A stretch of DNA of 64,000 nt from Massilia brevitalea (GTDB taxonomy: Bacteria; Pseudomonadota; Gammaproteobacteria; Burkholderiales; Burkholderiaceae_D). The first letter of the stretch is position 1; the number at the start of each line of letters is the position of its first letter. The stretch covers positions 45,610 through 109,609 of the forward strand of contig NZ_JAULSI010000004.1 in assembly GCF_030711405.1 (NCBI RefSeq), read 5' to 3'. The translations under genes and the position numbers were made by a program. This document shows positions 47,128 through 55,621 of this stretch, one piece after another. The notes under the pieces are model-generated. The model ran no database searches, was not told where the DNA came from, and saw only the letters and a list, made by a program, of their open reading frames with translations.

Positions 47128-48258
47128 TCAGCGCGACAAGGAATCGGCCTGCGCACCCTGCTGCGATCCTTGCTGTCCCTCCTGCTGCGATCCCTGCTGC
47201 AACGCAACCGGCCGGACCGACGCGTGCAAGGCCGATGGCCGCAGCACCGGCCCGGGCGGCACACCCGGCCGCATTGGCAACGCGCGCCTGGTATTGAGCG
47301 CCAGGTCGCTTGGCCGGTTCAGGCCCGTGGCCACCACCGTCACGCGCAGCTCGTCGCCCAGCGTCTCGTCGAAGACCGCGCCGAACTTGATGATCGCGTC
47401 CTCGCCCGTCTGCGCGCAGATGGCGTTCATCACCTGCCTGGTCTCGCGCAGTTTCAGCGTGTCCTCGGACGCCGTGATGTTCACCAGCACTCCGCGCGCG
47501 GCGCGCAGGTTGGCGCCATCGAGCAGCGGACAGGCGATCGCTTCCTCGGCCGCCCTGGCGGCACGGTCGTCGCCGGCGTGCTGGGCGGTACCCATCATCG
47601 CCATGCCGGTCTGGCGCATCACCGTGCGCACGTCCTCGAAGTCAACGTTAACCATGCCTGGTACGGCGATGATGTCGGCGATGCCGGACACCGCCTTGCT
47701 GAGCACCTCGTCGGCTGCGGCAAAGGCCTGCTTCTGGGTGACGTCCTCGCCCAGGACTTCCTCCAGCCGGCTGTTCAGCACGATGATGAGCGAATCGACG
47801 CAGCGCGCCAGCGTCGCGATGCCTTCCTCGGCCACGCGCATGCGCCGCGGTCCTTCGAATGCAAAGGGTTTCGATACCACGGCCAGCGTCAGGATGCCCA
47901 GTTCGCGCGCCACTTCGGCGATCACGGGGGCCGCGCCCGTGCCGGTGCCGCCGCCCATGCCTGCGGTGATGAACACCATGTCGGCCCCTTTCAGCGCGTC
48001 GGCGATGATGCTGCGTTCGCGCGTGGCGCTCTCGCGTCCGAGTGCCGGATCGCTGCCGGCGCCGAGGCCGCTCTCGCCAAGCTGGATGCGGTGTTCAGTC
48101 CGCGTGTTGGACAGGGCTTGCGCGTCGGTATTGGCGCAAATGAAGTCGAAGGCGGGCGCTTCCGACGCTGCCATGTGGTTGACGGCATTGCCGCCGGCGC
48201 CACCAACGCCGATGACCTTGATGACCGTTGCTGGCTGAGAAAGTTTAGATTCGGACAA
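47128..48258 (-). CDS. FtsZ paralogue lacking the C-terminal peptide
   Basis: 376-residue tubulin-like GTPase. Nucleotide-site motifs are intact: IGVGGAGGNAVNHM, the tubulin signature GGGTGTG (102-108), NSRLEEVLG and the T7 loop NVDFEDVRTVM with Asp206 and Asp209. After the core (about residue 318) the tail is a Pro/Arg-rich linker and a Gln/Gly-rich repeat (QQGSQQEGQQGSQQGAQ), ending ADSLSR; the usual IPAFLR-type peptide that binds FtsA and ZipA is absent. It lies outside the dcw cluster, between eutC and a pump, so it is a second copy; a normal ftsZ is presumed elsewhere. Confidence 0.9.
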   Translation of the reverse strand: MSESKLSQPATVIKVIGVGGAGGNAVNHMAASEAPAFDFICANTDAQALSNTRTEHRIQLGESGLGAGSDPALGRESATRERSIIADALKGADMVFITAGMGGGTGTGAAPVIAEVARELGILTLAVVSKPFAFEGPRRMRVAEEGIATLARCVDSLIIVLNSRLEEVLGEDVTQKQAFAAADEVLSKAVSGIADIIAVPGMVNVDFEDVRTVMRQTGMAMMGTAQHAGDDRAARAAEEAIACPLLDGANLRAARGVLVNITASEDTLKLRETRQVMNAICAQTGEDAIIKFGAVFDETLGDELRVTVVATGLNRPSDLALNTRRALPMRPGVPPGPVLRPSALHASVRPVALQQGSQQEGQQGSQQGAQADSLSR

Positions 48259-48531
48259 GAGAAAACTCCGTATGAAGAAAGTGCAGTCAGCCGCGCTGTT
48301 ACCGGCGCGTCACCTACTGCTTGACACCAAGCCCTGTAGACTACTTGCTGAAATGCGCACGCGAAAGTCCGAAAACGTTTCAATCGAAACCATTTGTAAG
48401 AGCGCGTGCAAGGGCGCCAAAGGACTGGCAGTGGCAGTGTCGAGCGCCGTGCAGGCAGGCGAGCGGCGCGCGCTTGCCGCAACCAGGGGGCGCTGGTCGG
48501 TGCAAGCTTCCGGTGGTTCCTCCTTGTACAG

Positions 48532-49320
48532 TCAAAGCAGGAATTTGTCCTCAGTACGCCCCACCCGGGCATTTCCGGCCACGCTCTCATCCTTGAGATG
48601 AACGCCGGACAATTGCCGCCTGTACGCTTCGACCAGCAGGTAATGCACTCTTTCCGCCGCGTCGTCGACGCGCAGTCCCGCCGGCCTGACATTCGAGATG
48701 CAGTTACGGCGTTCGTCGGTCAGGCCAACGCGTGGCGCCCAGGTCAGGTACAGGCCCATGCTGTCGGGCGAACTCAGGCCCGGCCGTTCACCGATCAGAA
48801 CCAGCACGATCTTCGCCGCGAGCAGTTCGCCGACCTCGTCGCCGACCGCCACGCGGCCCTGCTGCACGATCGCGGCAGGCGCCAGCTGCCATGCCCGCGC
48901 TTCCAGACGCGCATGCAGCGCCTGCAGAAGCGGTGCTGCATGGCGCATGATGGCGAGCGCCGACAGGCCGTCCGTCACGACGATGGACAGGTCGAATGCA
49001 CGGTCGCCGTGCTGGGCGAGCAGCACCTGCCGCGACGCCGCATCCAGTTGCCGCCCCAGGTCGGGTCGCTGCAGATACATGTTCCGATCCGCCGCCGCGC
49101 TGTGCAGCAGCAGCGGGCAGGGCGCAGCCGGCCAGGCCTGCGCCAAGGCTGCGCTTAATTCCATCGTATCGAGCGCCTGGTGCACAGCATCGCGCGCCCG
49201 CGCATGGCCCAGCTGGAAGTCGAGCTGGGCGCGGGTGGGCTGGCTGGTCCCGCTGTGCCCAAGCCCGATGCGGGCGGCGGTGAATCGGCGCAATGCCTGC
49301 CAGGGATCGAGTTCCGTCAT
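48532..49320 (-). CDS. eutC: Ethanolamine ammonia-lyase small subunit EutC
   Basis: With EutB forms the adenosylcobalamin-dependent enzyme that splits ethanolamine to acetaldehyde and ammonia. 262 residues (E. coli 295). Family landmarks: [53 protein letters not shown] and [14 protein letters not shown]. The ATG at 49320 is preferred to an upstream frame that lies inside eutB. Ten bases separate it from eutB. No microcompartment genes are present, as in other simple eutBC loci. Confidence 0.95.
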   Translation of the reverse strand: MTELDPWQALRRFTAARIGLGHSGTSQPTRAQLDFQLGHARARDAVHQALDTMELSAALAQAWPAAPCPLLLHSAAADRNMYLQRPDLGRQLDAASRQVLLAQHGDRAFDLSIVVTDGLSALAIMRHAAPLLQALHARLEARAWQLAPAAIVQQGRVAVGDEVGELLAAKIVLVLIGERPGLSSPDSMGLYLTWAPRVGLTDERRNCISNVRPAGLRVDDAAERVHYLLVEAYRRQLSGVHLKDESVAGNARVGRTEDKFLL

Positions 49321-49330
49321 CTCGGCTCTT

Positions 49331-50721
49331 TCAAGAAAGCTGCAACAGCGCACGCTGGAACAACGCCGGTAGCGCGCGCCCGAGCGTGGGCGTCGCATCG
49401 TCGGTAAAAATGCCCAGCTCGCGCAGCCAGGCGTAGAATTCGGGCGCCGGCAGCAGGCCGAGCGCACGGCGCGCATACAGGGCGTCGTGGAAGGAGGTGG
49501 TCTGGTAGTTCAGCATGATGTCGTCCGCGCCAGGCACGCCCATGATGAAGGTGCAGCCGGCCGTGCCGAGCATCGTCAGCAGCACGTCCATGTCGTCCTG
49601 GTCGGCTTCCGCATGGTTGGTGTAGCAGACGTCGACGCCCATCGGCAGGCCGAGCAGCTTGGCGCAGAAGTGGTCTTCCAGGCCGGCGCGGATGATCTGC
49701 TTGCCGTCGTACAGGTACTCCGGCCCGATGAAGCCGACGACGGAATTGACCAGCAGCGGGTCAAAAGCGCGTGCCACCGCATAGGCGCGCGCTTCGGCCG
49801 TCTGCTGGTCGAGGCCGTGGTTGGCGTTGGCGGACAAGGCACTGCCCTGGCCGGTCTCGAAGTACATGACGTTGCTGCCGAGGGTGCCGCGCGCAGGGAG
49901 AGGGCTGCCTCGCGCGCTTCGCGCAGCAGCGCCAGGTCGATGCCGAAGGCGGCGTTGGCCGCCTGGGTCCCGGCAATCGACTGGAACACGAGGTCGACCG
50001 GCGCGCCGCGTTCGATGGCGGCGATGGTGTTGGTCACGTGGGTCAGCACGCAGGACTGGGTGGGAATGGCGTAACGGCCGATGATCTCGTCGAGCATTTT
50101 GAGGAGCTTGACCACCTGCTGCACATTGTCGGTGGCCGGGTTGATGCCGATGACGGCGTCGCCGCTGCCGTACATCAGGCCGTCGAACAGGCTCGCCGCG
50201 ATGCCGGATGCGTCGTCCAGCGGGTGGTTCGGCTGCAGCCGCGTCGACAGGGTGCCGGGCAGGCCGATCATGTTGCGAAAGCGCGTGACGACGCGGCACT
50301 TGCGGGCGACCAGCACCAGGTCCTGGATGCGCATGATCTTCGACACGGCGGCCGCCATCTCCGGCGTGATGCCCGGCGCGACCTGCGCCAGCCGCGCCTC
50401 GTCGGCCTCGTCGCCGAGCAGCCAGTCGCGAAAATCGCCGACCGTCAGGTGGCGGATCTGCGCAAAGGCGGCGGCGTCCACGCTGTCGACGATCAGGCGC
50501 GTCACCTCGTCCGTTTCGTACGGCACCACCGCCTCGTTCAGGAAGGTCGTGAGCGGCAGTTCGGCCAGGGCCATTTGCGCCGCCACGCGCTCTTCGCCGC
50601 TGCCTGCCGCCACGCCGGCCAGGTAGTCGCCGGAGCGCGCGGGCGAGGCCTTGGCCAGCAGCTCGCGCAGGTCGGCGAAGGCATAGGTCCGGCTACCGAC
50701 TTGGTGGGTGATCCGACTCAT
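49331..50721 (-). pseudogene. eutB: Ethanolamine ammonia-lyase large subunit EutB, frameshifted
   Basis: Catalytic subunit with the B12 and substrate sites. The N-terminal frame runs from MSRITHQVGSRTYAFADL to LLREAREAALSL; the next frame continues GTLGSNVMYFETGQGSALSA and ends [11 protein letters not shown]. One base is missing near 49887 (CC where CCC would restore LRAGTLGSN). Repaired, the protein is about 463 residues, normal length. Because eutC is intact and the sequence is otherwise well conserved, either a very recent mutation or a sequencing error is likely. An ArsR-family gene is divergent upstream. Confidence 0.88.
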
Positions 50722-50880
50722 CGCGCGCTCCGTGGTGCTTGCACAAGAAAGCTCCGGTACTGCCGCATTACCCGGCAGGACGGCTTATCCTGCCACATTT
50801 TCGCGCCGCGCGGACAGTGCGCCGCACCGGCTTTTCCGCTCCGTGCCCGGACCGCGCACACATTCTCCTTGCAAGTCGAA

Positions 50881-50902
50881 TACTTCACCCTATAGTGAAG
50901 TA
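50881..50902 (+). promoter_or_regulatory. Perfect operator at the ArsR-family start
   Basis: TACTTCAC-cctata-GTGAAGTA, 8-bp perfect arms, ends at the base before the ATG at 50903. Its position would block initiation, so autoregulation by the ArsR protein is the simple reading. Confidence 0.7.
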
Positions 50903-51262
50903 ATGCACACGGTGAGCCTCGACACCATTTACCGCGCGCTGGGCGATCCATCCCGGCGCGCGATGCTGCAGCGGCTGGCGGACGGGCGCTCGCTCACGGT
51001 CAGCGAGCTGGCGGCGCCCCTGCCGCTGGCCATGCCGACCGTGCTCAAGCACCTGGACGTGCTGGAGCGGGCCGCGCTGGTGTCCCGGCACAAGACCGGC
51101 CGCACGGTCAGCGTGACCCTGCAGCCGGCCGCCCTGGCCGAAGCGCTGGCCTGGCTGCAGCGCACCGAGACGTTCTGGACGAGCCGCCTCGACCGGCTTG
51201 CCACCGTGGTTGGACCCGCGCGGCCCAACGAGCCGCCCGCATCCGAGGAGGAACCGCCATGA
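50903..51262 (+). CDS. ArsR-family transcriptional regulator
   Basis: 119 residues, winged helix: DTIYRALGDPSRRAMLQRLA, then LTVSELAAPLPLAMPTVLKHLDVLERAALV as the recognition region. No metal-binding Cys cluster is seen, which matches the ArsR subgroup paired with SRPBCC genes. It overlaps the next gene (ATGA) and has a perfect palindrome at its start. Confidence 0.92.
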   Translation: MHTVSLDTIYRALGDPSRRAMLQRLADGRSLTVSELAAPLPLAMPTVLKHLDVLERAALVSRHKTGRTVSVTLQPAALAEALAWLQRTETFWTSRLDRLATVVGPARPNEPPASEEEPP

Positions 51263-51690
51263 CCAGCCTCACCATCGTCCGTGTCATCGAAGCGCCGCCC
51301 GCGGCCGTCTTCGCCGCCTTCGTCGAACCCGACAAGATCGCCCTGTGGTGGGGCCCCGACGACGGGCCCGTCACGCTTGCGGAAGTCGATGCCCGTGCCG
51401 GCGGCCGCTTCCATGTGCGCTTTCGCATGCTGGACGGCAGCGAGCACGGCTGCTTCGGCAACTTCGAAGTCTTCGAGCCGCCGCACCGCCTGGCCATGAG
51501 CTGGTCGTGGGAGGGCGAGGACACACCGGCCTCCTACGTGCAGGCGACGTTCAAGCCATCGGGCGCGCAGCACACCGAGCTCACCTTCGTGCATGACAAG
51601 CTGCAGGACGACGCCACGCGCAGCAGCCACGAACAAGGCTGGAACGGCGCCCTCGACAAGCTGCAGCGCAAGGCAGGGAGGCTGGCATGA
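51259..51690 (+). CDS. SRPBCC/AHSA1-domain protein
   Basis: 143 residues, activator-of-Hsp90-like (AHSA1) START-type fold: VIEAPPAAVFAAFVEPDKIALWWGP, GGRFHVRFRMLDGSEHG, and a C-terminal HEQGWNGALDKLQR helix. Binds small hydrophobic ligands; the actual ligand is unknown. It is coupled to arsR upstream and overlaps the GST gene by four bases, a common stress or detoxification cassette. Confidence 0.9.
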   Translation: MTSLTIVRVIEAPPAAVFAAFVEPDKIALWWGPDDGPVTLAEVDARAGGRFHVRFRMLDGSEHGCFGNFEVFEPPHRLAMSWSWEGEDTPASYVQATFKPSGAQHTELTFVHDKLQDDATRSSHEQGWNGALDKLQRKAGRLA

Positions 51691-52313
51691 TCACGGTCAC
51701 CGCCATGAAATGGGCGCCGCCCTTTGCCGCCGGCCAGGTGCGCGACCACCGCGTGCGCTGGATACTCAACGAAGTGGGCTGGCCCTACGAGATCAAGCTG
51801 GTCGATGCGCCCACCATGAAATCAAGCAGTTACAGCCAAGAGTTGCAGCCCTTCGGCCAGCTGCCGGTGCTGGAGGAGGAGGGCCGGCCGCCGGTCTTCG
51901 AGAGCGGCGCCATCGTGCTCGACATCGCCATGCGCGCCGGCCGCTGCATCGCCGCCGACGGCACCCCCGAGCGTGCCGCCGCGCTGCAATGGGTGATTGC
52001 CGGCCTGAACTCGATCGAACCCATGCTGTTCAACGTGGCTGAGGTCGAGTACTTCATGGACGACGAAGCGGCCAGGAACACCAGGCGTCCGGTCGTCGTG
52101 AAATTGGCAAAGGAGCGGCTGGCGATGTTGGAGCAGGCGCGCGCCGGGCGCGACTGGTTCGTGGGCGACGGCTTTACGGTTGCCGACCTGATGCTCGCCT
52201 CCATCCTCAAGATTGCCGACCGGCTGGCACTGCTCGACGAACTGCCGGACCTGGCAGCGTGGCAGTGGACCATCCTTGCGCGCCCCGCGCATGTGCGGGC
52301 CGAGCAGGACTAG
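51687..52313 (+). CDS. Glutathione S-transferase, possibly cut short by TAG
   Basis: 208 residues: thioredoxin-like N-terminal domain (AGQVRDHRVRWILNEVGWPY, FGQLPVLEE, ESGAIVLDIA) and an all-helical C-terminal domain (DWFVGDGFTVADLMLASIL). Conjugates or reduces electrophiles with glutathione. After the TAG at 52311 the same frame stays open for 34 more codons and stops at 52416-52418, two bases from the VOC gene ATG, as if the ancestral gene ended there. The enzyme core is complete without this tail. Confidence 0.9.
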   Translation: MITVTAMKWAPPFAAGQVRDHRVRWILNEVGWPYEIKLVDAPTMKSSSYSQELQPFGQLPVLEEEGRPPVFESGAIVLDIAMRAGRCIAADGTPERAAALQWVIAGLNSIEPMLFNVAEVEYFMDDEAARNTRRPVVVKLAKERLAMLEQARAGRDWFVGDGFTVADLMLASILKIADRLALLDELPDLAAWQWTILARPAHVRAEQD

Positions 52314-52419
52314 CGCGCCGATATCGCCCGCCACACGGTTGACGACATGCGCTACGACGCGCTGCCGGGCGAGAACGACGACACCCCGACATCAACCACT
52401 GCAAGGACAGGAGCCTGAT

Positions 52420-52773
52420 ATGACGATCGACAACGCATTGGCCAGCATGGCCGTGAAGGACCTCGACAAGTCCGCCGCGTGGTACGCCGAACTTCTGGGT
52501 TGCACGGGCCGCCGGCCCATGCCCGAAGTCGCGGAGTGGATGTTCCCCCGTGGCGGAGGGCTGCAGGTGTATCTCGGCCCCGAGCGTGCCGGCAATTGCT
52601 CGTTCACGCTGGTGGTCAGCGACATCGACACGGTTGCGCGCCAGCTGGAAGCGCTGGGCGTGCAGACCGGCGCCCGGACCGACAGCGAGCGCGTCAGGAC
52701 GCTGATGATCAAAGACCCGGATGGCAACAGCATTGCCATTGCCGAGGCGCTCGATCCAGGGCTGGCGCGCTAG
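52420..52773 (+). CDS. VOC/glyoxalase-like protein
   Basis: 117 residues, vicinal-oxygen-chelate fold: ASMAVKDLDKSAAWYAELLG, GGLQVYLGPERAG, and VRTLMIKDPDGNSIAIAEA. Probably a metal-dependent enzyme or binding protein acting on a small electrophile; substrate unknown. SD GGACAGGAG before the ATG. Last gene of the ArsR-SRPBCC-GST-VOC unit; convergent with the SNF2 gene 16 bases on. Confidence 0.88.
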   Translation: MTIDNALASMAVKDLDKSAAWYAELLGCTGRRPMPEVAEWMFPRGGGLQVYLGPERAGNCSFTLVVSDIDTVARQLEALGVQTGARTDSERVRTLMIKDPDGNSIAIAEALDPGLAR

Positions 52774-52789
52774 GCGCCCGGCCATGCAT

Positions 52790-55621
52790 TCATAGGCGGC
52801 CCGGGTAGTCTCGTTCTGGAACGTCCTCAGCCCCGAAACGGGCAGGGTAGGGATCTTCCAGCACAGACTTGGCCATGGGCTGCCGCAGGAAATCCTGCCA
52901 GCCAGGCCGCGTCAAACGTACTTCCCTGTCGAAGCTGCCTTGAACGCAACGGTCCATTTTTTCCTCGACCGCGTGCTTGCGCTCGATGAATGAACCGACC
53001 TGGTCCTCGTCGAAGCTGTTCTTCAGGTAGGGATAGTTAATCTCCAGCGTATTCATGCCCGCGGCAGCTGCCGGCTCCTTCAGGAGCTGGTTGACCTTGC
53101 CGAACAGCCGGTCGATGCGTCCGACCCGTTGCTCGTTGTCGCCCGGTGTCCATGCAATGCCGTAGTGGTGCACCTTCCTGCACTGGAGATGAAGGTTGAT
53201 GCCTTCCTGGAAGACCGATGTCGCTACCAGCGTATTCGGATAGAACGGGCTGTTAAAACCGAGGATCAAATGCTGTCGATGGCTGGACTCGCCGCTGGCA
53301 AACCAGGCAGGGCTGGATAGCGTCGTCAGCGTTCGCCAGCCCTTTTGCCAGTCGTCGGCCTTGTGCTTGACGATCTTGCGGCAGAGTTGTTCAAAGGTGT
53401 CGAGCGCTGCGCCGAAATACTTCAGGAGCAGGGAGCCGGCGATCCGTTCGCGCACGTAGGCGACGAAATCCTGGTAGCGCTGGTGGACATTCGCATGCTG
53501 CTTCCTGGGCGGCAGCGCGCGCTGGAAGCGCGTATGCCAGCAGTAAAGCTCGACGATGACGGGACTGGCGAAGAGGAACCCGGCCTGGATATAGTTGCCG
53601 AAGTTCTCCGCGATCTTCGGTTCGCTGGCCGCCCAATGCCGCAAGATTGCCTGCTGCTTAGGGTGCAGGTGCGGGAAGACCAGCGACCACAGCGTCTCGA
53701 TCTCAGCCCCGCCATCGTAGCAGTGCGTCTCGGCATTGGCCGGCCGCATCTTCGCCAGTTCCTTGTCTGTGAGCAGGCCATGTGCGGCGAGGCGCTGCGC
53801 CCGCGCCGCCTTGATGTAGTCGGCACGCGGCTTGTCGCCCTGGTGGACTTCATAGTATTCGGTATAGCCGCCCGTCAAATAGTCGGACGCAGGCTCCACG
53901 AACATGGCGTGGATGCTGGTCGATCGGCGCAGCGAGAGACTGAAGCGGGAACAATCCGTTGGCGGTGGCGGCGGCGCCTGCTTGTCCTTGGCTTTTTTCG
54001 TGACGAACAAGTCGGCGATCCTCGAACTCAGGTAAGCATCCTGTTCAAGATCCTCCTTATCCTTGCCCTCGTCCTCGGTATCGCCGTTACCTTCGCCGTC
54101 ACCAGCATCTTCCGGCACGGCAGCGCCCGTATTGGCCCCGGCGTCCTCGACCAGTTCATTGAAGCCGTCGCGCGACCAGCGCTGGGTCTTGCTCCAGCGC
54201 CGGACCCGCGGATCGTCCTCGTCCAGGCCCCACGCCTGGCAAAGCTGGCGCGCGAATACCTCGTCGTAATGTTCATTGATGCGTTTGGTCAGCTCGCGCA
54301 CGGACGGGATACGCCGTACGAAGACGAGGTGCTTGTCTTCGTGCAGAGGGTGCTGCCGGTCCGCGGCAAACAGACCCCGGGGCGCACATTGCTCGATCAG
54401 CCTGTCATATTTTGGATGCCCCGGGGCACGGCCGAACATGCCGTAGTATTCCTTGCCCATGTCACGCAGCAGCTGTGTGTCGGGAGCGACGGAAAAATCG
54501 TCCGTGCCATCCTTGTCGGACGGCTGGGTATGGCCAGTGGTTTCCGCATGCTCGAACTTGTCAGGCCCGGACGACTCGAATGCCTCGAGGAAGCCGTAGA
54601 GCATGCGACGATTCTCCTTCACGCCCTCGGGTTTGTGCACGAGCCTGTGCTGGTACAGCGCGAAGAACATTTCGGCTTCCGGACGGTCCGTGAAATCGCA
54701 GGGCGTGGCGATTTCATTGCGGTACTGGTGCTTCGTATACCCGGCATCGGCGCCGGCCATGATGCGGAAGCGGCGCAGCGCGTACTTCTGCATCAGTTCC
54801 TCGGCAGGCGGCCGTTGCTCTGCGCTACCGAGATCGGTGAAATAGCTCAGGATATTGCCGATGTCGGCCAGCTGGGTATGGCTGGGGGTGGCGGTAAGAA
54901 CCAGCGTGCGCTGGCCGATGCGGCTGTCCGGTCCACCGAAAAACGCGCGTGCCGCGGCGGCACGTTGCGAGCCGCCGTCCTTGTTACGGAAGTAGTGCGC
55001 CTCGTCGACGATGACAAGGTCGAAGCCGGCACCGCCGAGTGCGGCCTGGATCTGCTCGTGCACCTCGCCGGCGGCCCTGTGTGCGGCGTCCTGCTTGTCC
55101 TTCTCGCCGTTATCGCCAACAAGTCCGCTGAGCGAATGTATCGTGGTCAGATACAGCTGCGCGGGTTGCTCTTCTGCCGAGCGCTGCGCGATTGCCTTGG
55201 CCAGCTCGCGCAGCTGGAAGTGGAGTGCTTCCCGCGGCACCGGTTTGCCGTCGGCGCTGGACTTGACACGGTCGTCGGCGTGGCGGTAGTGCCGGTCAAT
55301 AAAGGCATCCCGTTCGATGAGCCAGTGGTCGCAGATATCGCGGTTTGGCGCCATCACGAGGATTTTCGCGTCGGGTTTCATGCGCCACAGCAGGGTGGCG
55401 ACGCCGAGCGCCTGGAAAGTCTTGCCCATGCCGACTTCATCGGCAAGAAGGGCAACGCGCTGCGTCGACAACAGGTTCCAGAGACGCGCGACCCCTTCGG
55501 CCTGGAGCGAAGCCATGCTGGGCACGGCGTGTGCATCATAGTCCCATGCGGCATCCTCCTCATCGAAGTTGATGAGTTTCGCTACCTGACCCGGCTGCAA
55601 GCCTCCCCACTGCTCACTCAT
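52790..55621 (-). CDS. SNF2-family helicase/translocase of a defence-like operon
   Basis: 943 residues. Superfamily-2 ATPase: motif I LADEVGMGKTFQA (59-71), DEAH at 206-209 (VDEAHYFRN), motif III LTATP (242-246), and motif VI QRVGRIDR near 831. Between the two ATPase lobes lies a large insert (about 470-640) with an acidic stretch (DAGDGEGNGDTEDEGKDKED). Probably translocates on DNA and drives the partner nuclease. The ATG at 55621 overlaps the PLD gene by eight bases. It resembles SNF2 proteins of DISARM or BREX-like loci only in the ATPase core. Confidence 0.9.
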   Translation of the reverse strand: MSEQWGGLQPGQVAKLINFDEEDAAWDYDAHAVPSMASLQAEGVARLWNLLSTQRVALLADEVGMGKTFQALGVATLLWRMKPDAKILVMAPNRDICDHWLIERDAFIDRHYRHADDRVKSSADGKPVPREALHFQLRELAKAIAQRSAEEQPAQLYLTTIHSLSGLVGDNGEKDKQDAAHRAAGEVHEQIQAALGGAGFDLVIVDEAHYFRNKDGGSQRAAAARAFFGGPDSRIGQRTLVLTATPSHTQLADIGNILSYFTDLGSAEQRPPAEELMQKYALRRFRIMAGADAGYTKHQYRNEIATPCDFTDRPEAEMFFALYQHRLVHKPEGVKENRRMLYGFLEAFESSGPDKFEHAETTGHTQPSDKDGTDDFSVAPDTQLLRDMGKEYYGMFGRAPGHPKYDRLIEQCAPRGLFAADRQHPLHEDKHLVFVRRIPSVRELTKRINEHYDEVFARQLCQAWGLDEDDPRVRRWSKTQRWSRDGFNELVEDAGANTGAAVPEDAGDGEGNGDTEDEGKDKEDLEQDAYLSSRIADLFVTKKAKDKQAPPPPPTDCSRFSLSLRRSTSIHAMFVEPASDYLTGGYTEYYEVHQGDKPRADYIKAARAQRLAAHGLLTDKELAKMRPANAETHCYDGGAEIETLWSLVFPHLHPKQQAILRHWAASEPKIAENFGNYIQAGFLFASPVIVELYCWHTRFQRALPPRKQHANVHQRYQDFVAYVRERIAGSLLLKYFGAALDTFEQLCRKIVKHKADDWQKGWRTLTTLSSPAWFASGESSHRQHLILGFNSPFYPNTLVATSVFQEGINLHLQCRKVHHYGIAWTPGDNEQRVGRIDRLFGKVNQLLKEPAAAAGMNTLEINYPYLKNSFDEDQVGSFIERKHAVEEKMDRCVQGSFDREVRLTRPGWQDFLRQPMAKSVLEDPYPARFGAEDVPERDYPGRL

